From Adenanthera pavonina (Eukaryota > Streptophyta > Magnoliopsida > Fabales > Fabaceae), in assembly GCA_026686845.1 (NCBI GenBank), contig JAIVEN010000024.1, forward strand, positions 2,963,501 through 3,027,500: 64,000 nt of DNA, in the 5' to 3' direction. The position numbers and the translations under genes were made by a program. The stretch's first letter is position 1. Each line of letters begins with the position of its first letter. Below, piece by piece: positions 23,927 through 33,582 of the stretch. Below the pieces are notes generated by a model. The model was not told the DNA's origin. It saw nothing but the letters and a program-made list of their open reading frames with translations, and made no database searches.

Positions 23927-26900
23927 TTACAATTCATTGGGATTTACCATTCCCAATTCTCTCCTTATTTTGCAGTGTCTGTCTTCTGATAGAGGCTTTG
24001 TGAGTATATCAGCAACTTGATCCTCTGTTGGGATGTACTCCAATCTAACTTCTCCTTTCAGAACGTGATCTCTTATGAAGTGGTGCCTAACTTCAATATG
24101 TTTAGTCCTCGAATGCATGACAGGATTCTTGGTGATATTTATAGCACTTTGGTTGTCACACATGATTGGTGTCTCTTTCATTTTAACCTCAAGATCTTCA
24201 AGCTGCTGTTTCATCCAGATGACTTGGGCACAACAGCTTCCAGCTGCAACATACTCAGCTTCTGCAGTGGATAAGGCCACACTGTTTTGCTTTTTGCTGA
24301 ACCATGAGACCAGGGATCCTCCAAGAAACTGACAGGCTCCACTTGTGCTTTTTCTGTCAGTTTTGGATCCTGCAAAATCAGCATCAGTGTATCCTTTGAG
24401 ATCTTCTCCATTGCCTTTTGGATACCAAAGACCCATCTGTGATGTTCCAATAAGATATCTAAAAATTCTTTTCACAGCTGTTGCATGGGTTTCTTTGGGG
24501 CATGATTGGAACCTTGCACACATGCAGACACTGAACATAATGTCAGGTCTGCTGGCAGTTAGGTACAGCAGAGATCCGATCATTCTTCTGTACTGAGTGA
24601 TGTCAAACATCTTCCCATTCTCATCCATGTCCAGTTTGGTTGCAGTAGCCATAGGTGTTCCCATTGGCTTGGCATTCTCCATACCAAACTTCTTTAACAG
24701 CTCCTTTAGATACTTGGATTGACTGAGGAAGATACCATCATTTAGCTGTCTGATTTGCAATCCAAGGAAGAAATTGAGTTCACCCATCATAGACATCTCG
24801 AATTCTCCCTGCATTAACTTAGAAAATTCCTTGCAAAGAACCTCATTAGTAGCACCAAAAATAATATCATCAACATAGATTTGAACAATTAGTAAATCTT
24901 TATTTTCTTTCTTAGTAAATAAGGTTGTGTCAACTTTGCCTCTGTTAAACCCCTTTTCAGTTAGAAAATTGCTCAGTCTCTCATACCATGCTCTAGGGGC
25001 CTGTTTTAAACCATAGAGAGCTTTCTTCAGTTTATAAACATGGTTTGGTTTTGTAGAGTCCTCAAAACCTGGAGGTTGATCAACATAAACCTCTTCCATG
25101 ATATATCCATTCAGAAAAGCACTTTTTACATCCATTTGATATAATAAAATATTTTTCATGCATGCATATGCCAGTAGTATTCTTATAGCTTCTAATCTAG
25201 CTACTGGTGCAAAAGTTTCTTCAAAATCAATACCTTCTTCTTGATTATACCCTTTAGCAACTAGTCTAGCTTTATTTCTGATTATTGTTCCAGATTCATC
25301 AAGTTTATTTCTGAAAACCCATTTGGTACCAATAACAGGATGATTTTTGGGTCTAGACACTAAATCCCAAACTTGATTTCTTTCAAATTGATTTAATTCA
25401 TCTTGCATAGCCAAAATCCAGTAATCATCAGTTAAGGCCTCTTCAGTACATTTGGGTTCTATTTGAGAAATGAAAGCACAGTTGAGCATCTGTTCTCTTA
25501 ACTGTTTTCTGGTTTTGACTCTCTCTAGAACATTCCCTATTACTTGATCAACAGGATGATTCCTTTGATATCTCCAAGCTCTAGGAAGTTCTTGAGATGT
25601 TTCCTCATTGTTTTCTTCATCAAACTCTTGCTCCTGGATATCTTCCTCTATATTAACAGATTCAGATATCTTTGGAGGTTCAGTTTTACTCTTATCAGAA
25701 ATTCCTAGTTTTTCAAAATTGAAAGTAAGATCATCCTCATTGATAGTATGTTTTGAAACAGTTTCATTTTCAATGAAAACCACATGTACAGATTCTTCTA
25801 TTACATTTGATCTTTTATTATAAATTCTATATGCCTTACTCCTACTTGAATAACCCAGAAATATACCTTCATCGGATTTGGCATCAAATTTACCTAGATT
25901 TTCTTTACCATTGTTGTGAATGAAGCATTTGCACCCGAACACATGGAGGTGTGACAGATTTGGCTTTCTTCCCTTGTACAGCTCATATGGAGTCTTCCCA
26001 AGGATTGGTCTGATGTAAGCTCTGTTTATGATGTAACTTGCTGTATTTACTGCATCAGCCCAGAATACTTGGGAGAGTTCCTTCTCATTTAGCATAGCTC
26101 TGGCCATCTCTCCAATAGTTCTATTCTTCCTTTCTACTACTCCATTTTGTTGAGGAGTTCTTGGTGCTGAGAAGTTGTGATCAATCCCATGCTCATTGCA
26201 GTACTCCAGGAAGTATGCATTTTCAAATTCTCCTCCATGGTCTGACCTGATAGACACAATAGAAATACCTTTCTCATTTTGCACTTTCTTGGCTAAGGTT
26301 GCAAATGCATCAAAGGTATCACTTTTGGAGGAAAGAAATAATGTCCAAGTAAATCTAGAATAATCATCAACAATTACAAGCACATACAGATTACCACCAA
26401 GACTTTTCACCCTAGATGGTCCAATTAAGTCCATATGCATCAATTCAAGTGGTCTAGTTGTGGTAACTACATTTTTAGATTTAAATGATGATTTGGTTTG
26501 TTTTCCTCTTAAGCATGCATCACATTCTTTATCCTTTTCAAAAGATATTTTTGGTAGACCAGTTACTAGCTCATTTTTAATTAGTTTAGACAGTTGATTC
26601 ATGTTCACATGAGCTAATCTTCTATGCCATAGCCAACTATCATTATTCTGACTAATTAAGCATACAGAATCTAAGGGAGGAAGTTCATCAAGATCAATAG
26701 TATAGCAGTTACCATCCCTTTGAGCTTTGAGGATAACTTTGTGATCACTTTTTCTGATGACCAGGCAAAACTTTGAGTCAAACAGCACCCAGTTTCCTTT
26801 GTCACAGGTCTGACTCACGCTTAGCAGGTTGTGGTTGAGTCCAATCACAAACAGAACCTCTTCAATGGATGTTTCTGGATTTTTACCCACAATTCCAATA

Positions 26901-27058
26901 CCAATGATTTTGCCATATTGGTCACCTCCAAAGGTCACCTTTCCTCCTTTCTTGTCTCTCAGGGTGATGAACTTCTCCTTATCACCTGTCATGTGACTTG
27001 AGCAGGCACTGTCCATATACCATTTGTTGCTTTTCTTAGCTTTGAGACAGACCTGCAA
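23927..27058 (-). CDS. Intact copia pol polyprotein (protease, integrase, reverse transcriptase, RNase H)
   Basis: A 1043-codon open frame. The counted start is a non-ATG codon, so the true N-terminus depends on how pol is expressed. The frame stays open only about eight more codons upstream. Protease: WYMDSACSSHM with Asp16. Pre-integrase zinc finger: H145, H150, C179, C182. Integrase: D210 (HMD), D273 (SDHGGEF) and E309 (VVERKNR), a DD35E spacing. Reverse transcriptase: D643 in QMDVKSAFLNG and YVDD at 728-731. RNase H: D892 (TDADFAG), E933/E935 (STAEAEY) and D968 (CDNQSA). It ends GMVNPNEL, as do the other copies. It lies in the -1 frame relative to gag. All catalytic positions are present, so the product could be active if made. 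Confidence 0.93.
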   Translation of the reverse strand: MQVCLKAKKSNKWYMDSACSSHMTGDKEKFITLRDKKGGKVTFGGDQYGKIIGIGIVGKNPETSIEEVLFVIGLNHNLLSVSQTCDKGNWVLFDSKFCLVIRKSDHKVILKAQRDGNCYTIDLDELPPLDSVCLISQNNDSWLWHRRLAHVNMNQLSKLIKNELVTGLPKISFEKDKECDACLRGKQTKSSFKSKNVVTTTRPLELMHMDLIGPSRVKSLGGNLYVLVIVDDYSRFTWTLFLSSKSDTFDAFATLAKKVQNEKGISIVSIRSDHGGEFENAYFLEYCNEHGIDHNFSAPRTPQQNGVVERKNRTIGEMARAMLNEKELSQVFWADAVNTASYIINRAYIRPILGKTPYELYKGRKPNLSHLHVFGCKCFIHNNGKENLGKFDAKSDEGIFLGYSSRSKAYRIYNKRSNVIEESVHVVFIENETVSKHTINEDDLTFNFEKLGISDKSKTEPPKISESVNIEEDIQEQEFDEENNEETSQELPRAWRYQRNHPVDQVIGNVLERVKTRKQLREQMLNCAFISQIEPKCTEEALTDDYWILAMQDELNQFERNQVWDLVSRPKNHPVIGTKWVFRNKLDESGTIIRNKARLVAKGYNQEEGIDFEETFAPVARLEAIRILLAYACMKNILLYQMDVKSAFLNGYIMEEVYVDQPPGFEDSTKPNHVYKLKKALYGLKQAPRAWYERLSNFLTEKGFNRGKVDTTLFTKKENKDLLIVQIYVDDIIFGATNEVLCKEFSKLMQGEFEMSMMGELNFFLGLQIRQLNDGIFLSQSKYLKELLKKFGMENAKPMGTPMATATKLDMDENGKMFDITQYRRMIGSLLYLTASRPDIMFSVCMCARFQSCPKETHATAVKRIFRYLIGTSQMGLWYPKGNGEDLKGYTDADFAGSKTDRKSTSGACQFLGGSLVSWFSKKQNSVALSTAEAEYVAAGSCCAQVIWMKQQLEDLEVKMKETPIMCDNQSAINITKNPVMHSRTKHIEVRHHFIRDHVLKGEVRLEYIPTEDQVADILTKPLSEDRHCKIRRELGMVNPNEL

Positions 27059-27066
27059 AACAATGT

Positions 27067-28863
27067 TTACGTTTTCCTTTTAGGTACCCAAATTTGCTTG
27101 GGTCCTTTTAGGTCAGTATATTTTTCCCTAGATGCAGATGCAACTTTGGGAACCCATTCAACTTTCCTGCCAAGCCCATTTTTCTTCAAGGCACAAGAAC
27201 TGGAAATATGTCCCTTTTTGTTGCAGAAATGACAGGTAGTGAAAGGACTGCTAGATTGAGATGCAGGAAGAAAACAGTGCAGATAATACTTTTGTCTAGC
27301 ATGCCTTGGTTGATCATATGTTTCAATGTGATGTAATGCATTAGTTTTCTTTTTATTGTTCTCAGCATGCACAAAATGTCTCATATAAGCATTCTGATTT
27401 TTCTTCCTAATCTTTTCCTTGACAGCACATGGATCATAGCCAAGACCAGCTTTGCCTTGTGATATTCTTTGGCTCCCCATTAATGCAAACAACATGTCTT
27501 TGCCTCTAGTGAGCCTAGACATGCTTTTAACTAAATAGTCATTAGTTTGCTTGAGTTCAATGCATGAAGTGCAACAAACAGATTCAGTAGTGGGCAAAGA
27601 GGCAATTTCAGAAACTATGCTTTGGGATTCCAGCTTATTTATCCTTTTCTTTGCCAATTTCAGTTCTTTAGCACTTTAATGAATTCATCATGAAGCTCAT
27701 GAAATGCATCTTGTAATTCAGAATAGGAAGGTTCAGATTCATATACCTCTTCTTCCTGATCACTGTTGCATGAGGGTAAGACTTCTTCTGAGGCAAGTGC
27801 CATTAAACAAATGTTGGCAATCTCATCCTCATCTTCTTCTTCCTCATCTGAGCTGTTGCCCCATATGGATGAGATATAGGCTTTCTTCTTCTTCCCTTTG
27901 TCTGCAGCTTTCTTTTCTTTTTCCTGCTTCTTAATGAATTGGGGCAGTCCCACTTAATGTGTCCCTGCTTCTTGCACTCATAGCAAGTTACAGGTTCTTT
28001 TGCCTCTTTCTTGCTTTCTCCAATTACTCCTTTCTTGAAGAATCTCTTGCTCTTCTTCTTGCTGTAGAATCTTCCGAATTTTCTGACCATCATAGCTAGA
28101 GTTTCCTCATTCAGCTCATCTCCTTCATCAGATTCTTCTTCCTTTTCATCAGCAGCTTTGAGGGCAAGGCCTTTCTTCTTTCTGTCCAGCCCAGCTTCCT
28201 TGAGTGCTTTAATCTTTCCTTCATATTCCTCAAGGCTGCCGAAGAGAGCTGTGACAGAAGCCATTGATTCTCCTCTGGCCTCTTCTATAGCTGTCACCTT
28301 GGGCTGCCATTCCAGAGGTAGAGCTCTGAGTATTTTTCTCACTTTCTCAGACTGTTGTATTCTTTTCCCAGGCTCTTCAGTTGATTCACAATAAGAGTGA
28401 ATCTCTTTTGGAGCTCCTTTACAGTTTCTCCTTCAGCCATTCTGAAGCTTTCATACTCCCCAATGCACGTGTTCAGTTTGTTTTCCCTGACTCCAGATGT
28501 TCCTTCATGTGCAATCTGTAGAGTATCCCACATTTCTTTTGCAGTGGAGCATTGTGAGACTCTGTAGAATTCATCCTGGTTAAGGGCACTGACCAAACAA
28601 TGCTTTGCTTTGAAGTTCAGTAGAACTCTCCTTCTGTCTTCATCATTCCACTCTGCTTCCAGCTTCTCTTTGTGTCTTCCATCTTCTGTTTGAGCCATTG
28701 GAACGAAATCTCCTTTTTCAATCACTGACCAGATGTCAAGGTCAATTGATTGAAGGTAGATCTGCATCCTCATCTTCCAATATCCATAATGCTCTCCACT
28801 GAAGCCTGGTGGTCTGTTAGTGTTGTTTCCTTTAGGAAGTATACTCTCTCCAAAGCCAGCCAT
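27067..28863 (-). pseudogene. Gag of element 1, three single-base deletions
   Basis: Begins at ATG 28863 (MAGFGESILPKGNN); the open frame reaches further up only through a non-ATG codon in the primer-site region. A capsid-like N-terminal part (GEHYGYWKMRMQIYLQSID) is followed by a zinc knuckle CYECKKQGHIKWDC, an acidic patch, and a second knuckle CHFCNKKGHISSSC near the end. Both knuckles fit CX2CX4HX4C. Comparison with copies C and D places one-base deletions near 28345-28365, 27935-27955 and 27655-27675. Together they restore the original frame. The frame closes with TAA at 27067-27069. About 600 codons, long for copia but usual for sireviruses. Confidence 0.85.
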
Positions 28864-28904
28864 TTTAATTCCCGGACTGTGAGTTCCTTTGAATGGGAAT
28901 CCGG

Positions 28905-28916
28905 GCTCTGATACCA
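28905..28916 (-). other. Primer-binding site, tRNA-Met(i) type (element 1)
   Basis: TGGTATCAGAGC on the coding strand, two bases inside the 5' LTR. It is complementary to the 3' end of plant initiator tRNA-Met. Confidence 0.92.
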
Positions 28917-28918
28917 CT

Positions 28919-30643
28919 TGTTAGCAAGGCTGACTTCCCAAGAGGGGGGGTGAATTGGGAAGATTGAAAATTTTCTGCACAAGGTGAGGTAAGTGGAGAT
29001 ATCACAGTATAATGAAAATAATGCGTAAAACAGAGCAAGCTGAAAAGTGAAGATAGGGAGAAGAAAACTCAGTAATTTATCCTGGTTCGGTCTTTCCACT
29101 TGACCTACATCCAGTCCCCAAGACACCTCTTGAGATTTATCCACTATACAACAAGAATTTCAATGGGCTTCTTGCTAAGGCCACAGTACAACAAGTATGC
29201 TCTGTTTCTGAGCTCTCTCAAACTCTCCAAGCACTTTCACTATGTGCTTCTCAATCCCCTTGTGAATACCCCTCACAAGTAAATCTATCTTCCAGATGAA
29301 GAGTAGATTGATTACAATGAAATAACTCTCTTGAAAAGAGTAGATATGAAAGTTTAAGTACAAGTTTAGAAGTTGAGAGGGTAAAAGCTTTTGAGAAGAA
29401 GATTTAGCAGAAATTCGGTATATACAAGTTTGATTCGTTACCCACAACTTCAAATGATGTTGTATTTATAGATTTAGGTCTCAAATATCCGTTAGAGACT
29501 AAATCTATCCGTTGGGGAAGTTATCCAATGGTTACTCTGAAAAACTATCCGTTTACCAACCGCATTTAATGTTTCTGACATACTGAAATTCGAATTTTGG
29601 TTGGTCAACAGACGAATTTCGAAGGAACCGAAGGTTAAAGCTTTCAACGTTACAACACGAAGTTCGTCTGTTCATGAAGTGAAATTCGAATTTTGAAACT
29701 TATAAAACATTTTCACAATGTGACATACGAATTTTCAAGAAGAAAGATTTTTGGTTAAGTGTGAACAGTGTTTTCAATTTGCTACAGTGTCTTCGAAATT
29801 CGAATTTTGGTATCCAAAATTCGTCTGTCCATTGAACGTATAAAGAGACACAGTAGTTTACTTTCTTCGAAATTCGAATTTTGAAAGGGTGACATTCGTC
29901 TGTCAGAGAGCAATTTTGAGACTTAACTCATTCTTGATCTCAGATGAACTTTAACATAGTTTCAGACGAATTTCTTCTATTTTCTCAAGTTTTGTTTTGT
30001 CTGAAATTCGAATTTTGAAGACTCAAAGTTCGTCTGTTGTAAAGAAGCTTCTTTCAGACTTATATGAAAATTCGAATGTTGGAATCTCAAAATTCGTCTG
30101 TCAGAGAGCATTTTTCAAGCTGAATATCTTTTGATTTCAGATGCACTTTGTCATGGTTTCAGACGAATTTCTTTGGTTTTCACAAACTTCATTTTACTTG
30201 AAATTCGAATTTTGGAAGTGTGAAGTTCGTCTGTCACCAGAAAGGCTTCTTTCAGACTAGATGAAAATTTGAATTTTGAACCACCAAAATTCGTCTGACA
30301 GAGAGCCATCTCTTCAGACTTAATCAGTTTTAGCTCGAAATTCGAATTTCCAAAGGCAAAGTTCGAATTTCTAACTTGACAGTTTAGTTTAAACTTTTAA
30401 CCTTCGTCTGTTTGTGGGTGTTTTTCAAATATTCAAGGATTTAACATAAAATCAAAGTTTGAAAACATCTTTTCTTCAAATCAAAACCTTTTACCCAATC
30501 ATAACAAAAACTAAAGATCCTACAAGAGATCTAACAGCAAATACTCAGAAAATCTTCACTTGGAACAGCTTTGATCTCCTTTGATATCTTCAATCCAAGA
30601 TCTTGAGTGTTGGTTTAAAATCATCAAAACTCTTTCATCAACA
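28919..30643 (-). repeat. 5' LTR of element 1
   Basis: Same 1725-bp length as the left copy, no indels seen. The palindromic array lies at about 29580-30410. About nine base differences from the left LTR were noted by eye. Confidence 0.93.
29463..29470 (-). promoter_or_regulatory. LTR TATA box of element 1
   Basis: TATAAATA on the coding strand in the context CTATAAATACAACATC. The same box occurs in every Sirevirus-like LTR here (5046, 38507, 43809, 53202, 63287). It lies downstream of the palindrome array, which marks the array as part of U3. Confidence 0.7.
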
Positions 30644-30648
30644 GTTTA
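30644..30648. repeat. Target site duplication GTTTA (right)
   Basis: Exact match to 18783-18787. Confidence 0.92.
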
Positions 30649-31020
30649 CTGCAACCTCAAAATTGGTCTACTGCGACCATGAGATCTACTACGATCTCTA
30701 AGCCCTACTAGGATCCTTTGTGATCCTACATCTTCTTTTTACTGATAGGATCTAACTACGATCTAACTCTGAAAGAATTCATGACCTAAGGAAAACATCA
30801 TTTGTAAAACATCCTCAACTAATCCAGCAACTATCATAAGTCATCCTTAAGACTAATCTGATATGCCACTAAAACATTCTTAGGCCAGTTTCTCAACAGG
30901 AATAATACTTCTCATCAAAAGGGAAAACTATAACCAAGAGGATTACTTTCCTCTCTTATTGCAAAGATTTGCCTAGATCTTTGCTTTAAGAGCCAAGACC
31001 TTCGGCTCTGATACCAAAAA
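30649..31020 (-). other. Gypsy interior, right part, with primer-binding site
   Basis: This is the continuation of the gypsy interior after element 1. Repeats on ACTACGATCT and GATCC words are visible but no coding. The primer site TGGTATCAGAGC (tRNA-Met type) lies at 31004-31015 on the minus strand, five bases from the LTR. Confidence 0.75.
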
Positions 31021-33577
31021 TGTAACACCTCATACTTACACTCATTTCCCATGTATTTACTATATTTAAGACCATTATTACTTGATTAGAGACTTGATTA
31101 CTTAAGACAACTTAAACCAATTTATTTCATTTCGGGTACCATTTCCTTGGTTAACTTCTTTTTACCCGGTGAACTTTGAAAATTCATAACTAAATCAAGA
31201 AAAATCACATTGACATGGTTCAAGTCTCTAAATATAGCTTAAAATATTCTATACATGGGAAAAATATTGAACAGGGAAGTTACTTGGCCAACTTATACAG
31301 TAAGTTCGTATTATGTGTACTGTAGCAATGGTCATTTTTGAAAATTTCTGATTCTGACCATAACTTTGAAAAATCACCATAAATCATATACAACTCCAAA
31401 TTGAGTGATCTTTGTGTCTATGGAAAGCTACCCATGTCTAGTTTTCATACATATAAAACACTAATGCACTGAACATATCGAGGTATGTACAGTACTTCGA
31501 ATTGTCAACCATGTTCAGAAAGGTCTCTTGCATTCTCCCAACATTCCAAAATACACACTCATATATACATAAATAGTCATGACTTGCCTTTATCTTACAT
31601 GATGCTCCATAAGAACTTAGAGGAAAATATTAACATGGAAGCATAGCATGATCATATCCCATAAGGTTTTACATAACCTTTCATATAATAGCATCAATCT
31701 AAGTATCATTAGCTTGAATATTACTTTGCTTCTCCTTGCCTTTCCTTTCTTGGGTAATCTTGCAATAACTTGAACCTAAAATTGGTTAGACATTTGGAGA
31801 GGGGTGAGATTCAAAGAATCTCAGTAGTAACTACCATCATGCACACATATCATCATATATATTGCAAGTATTCATCTCAAAACACATTAAGCATGCAATC
31901 AAATCATTTTGGCATAACCATTTTATAAAAATTTGGGCAGCACTTCCCCTTGTATTTAGACATATCCAGGGTCACATTACCCTTCAAACAATCCAACCAA
32001 CAATGCCAAATCATCACAAGACAACATTCCAAACATTAAAGACATCATTCAAACCAAGCAACATCAATGATAATACATAAGCATAGATAGGTGAGTTAAC
32101 TACCTTTGGGCTTTCCACTAATCTCCAAACTTTGCAAACTTTTCCTTGATCTTCTAACACTCCTTTGGATCCTATAGCATAATCAAATAATGCCATTAAC
32201 CACTAATTATCCAATTTCATTCACAAAGTGCTCACTTGAACTAAAATTTGCACTTTGTTATCCATCATGCATTCCTTGTACAACATACTTGTTCTAACCT
32301 ATTTTGGACCCAAGGAATCCATTTTTGAGGTCAAAAACTTGAAATTCCCTTCCTATAATAAACCCTAATTGGGCAGAAAATTATCATAAATTATAGAAAA
32401 ATAACTAACCGATTAATTTGTAATCTAATGATATATTCTTGCATCTTATGGCCTATACAACCCTTTTCATGGCTTAATTTTCCCATACCTTCATTTTCTC
32501 TCTCTACTCTCTCTCTAGGTAGAAACTTTCAGTAAGAAAATAGAGGGAAAATAGCCATTAAAATACCTAAAAATTGCTAGGAGACATAAGGAAAGGGTTG
32601 TAAGATAATACCTTGAAGTTTTGGGACAAATCTTGCAATATTCTCTTTTCCCCTTTGCTCTCTCTCTCTCTCATGCGTTCCTGGCTTTCTTCTCCACTGA
32701 ACCACGTCTTGTTTTCGTGAGGAAGATGAAATGATGGTTTAAGATGATAATTATATAATATAATAACTTAATTTACTTTTATTTCTATTTTCATTTACTT
32801 TTCTTTTAAAAAAAGCTTTTCCAACAATTCCTTTCATGTCCCATTCACAAATCATATGTGTTTCATCCTCCCTCTGGCCAAAAATTGTTTAAATAATATT
32901 TATGGATCAAAATACCCTTTACCAATTAAATTTACCCATACCGATTGGGTATTTTTGCCAAAATTGTCATTACATTGGTAAAGAATTATCCAACCATTAC
33001 TTTTGGTCCAAAACCATTATCTAGATCCAAAATATATTTTAACAAAGTCCAATCATTGTCCTTAGATCAATACTGTCTTTTCCTGCAGTCTAAACTGACT
33101 TTTATCGGGTAAGATATTAATATTAAATCATAATTACCCAATAAATATTATTTTGATCTTAATAAATTCTATACTATATTCCAATGGTCTAAGATCATTG
33201 AGAGCTTCATTTTGACTATAATTTTTCATATTTACAAAAAAACCCTTGACTTGGGTCTAATTTATAATTTTTAAAATTTTCGGGTCATCAGGTGTAATTT
33301 CCACCAAAATTCATAAAATTGGTTTCAATTCCTGCTTGCGTCCACCGCCTTCGTCTTTTCTTTCTTTCTTTCTTTCTTTTTTTTTTCTTTTCCTTTTTTT
33401 TCCCTTAGGGACAAAATCGTCATTTCCACATTTCTTAGGGGCAAAAATATAATTTCTCATTTTTCAATCCAATCAGGAAAAATGACCTCTTTACCCTATT
33501 ACACGTAAAACGGTGTCTGCCCGTTTTTGTAAATTCTCTATACATTTTTAGTTATCTAATATTTTAGGGATGTTACA
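31021..33577 (-). repeat. Gypsy 5' LTR (right copy), 2557 bp
   Basis: Mirrors 11780-14338, with about 28 differences counted by eye including small indels. It ends GGGATGTTACA followed by TAAAG. Confidence 0.9.
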
Positions 33578-33582
33578 TAAAG
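33578..33582. repeat. Target site duplication TAAAG (right)
   Basis: Exact match to 11775-11779. Confidence 0.9.

Larger units (their letters stand above)
18788..30643 (-). mobile_element. Complete Sirevirus-like copia element 1, young
   Basis: An 11,856-bp element with two 1725-bp LTRs and perfect GTTTA duplications, coding on the minus strand. The order from its 5' end is LTR, tRNA-Met primer site, gag (28863-27067), pol (to 23927), spacer with palindromic words, ORF3 (22904-20795), three polypurine tracts, LTR. By eye the LTRs differ at about nine positions, eight of them transitions, so insertion is recent. Pol is intact. Gag has three single-base deletions, and ORF3 has one nonsense change and one deletion with frameshift. 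Sirevirus affinity rests on the extra ORF, the long two-knuckle gag and the multiple polypurine tracts. Confidence 0.93.
11780..33577 (-). mobile_element. Gypsy-type LTR element without coding capacity (LARD-like), interrupted by element 1
   Basis: Two LTRs of about 2.56 kb (11780-14338 and 31021-33577) are flanked by TAAAG duplications. Orientation is minus: a tRNA-Met primer site abuts the right LTR and a polypurine tract abuts the left LTR. Subtracting element 1 and its duplicated GTTTA leaves about 9.9 kb. The interior (14339-18782 plus 30649-31020) has no gag or pol motif and hardly any open frames, which fits a large non-autonomous derivative. The LTRs differ at roughly 1 % of sites by eye, about twice the divergence of the nested element's LTRs, which agrees with the order of insertion. 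Confidence 0.85.

Noticed and set aside
27050..27075. Splice acceptor (TTTTGCAG) at the start of pol
   Set aside because: The motif is conserved in three copies and may be real, but no matching donor could be picked from sequence alone, so no intron is annotated.
27060..27075. Programmed -1 slippery site at the gag-pol junction
   Set aside because: The codons between the -1 frame stop and the gag stop do not form an X-XXY-YYZ heptamer in the gag frame.
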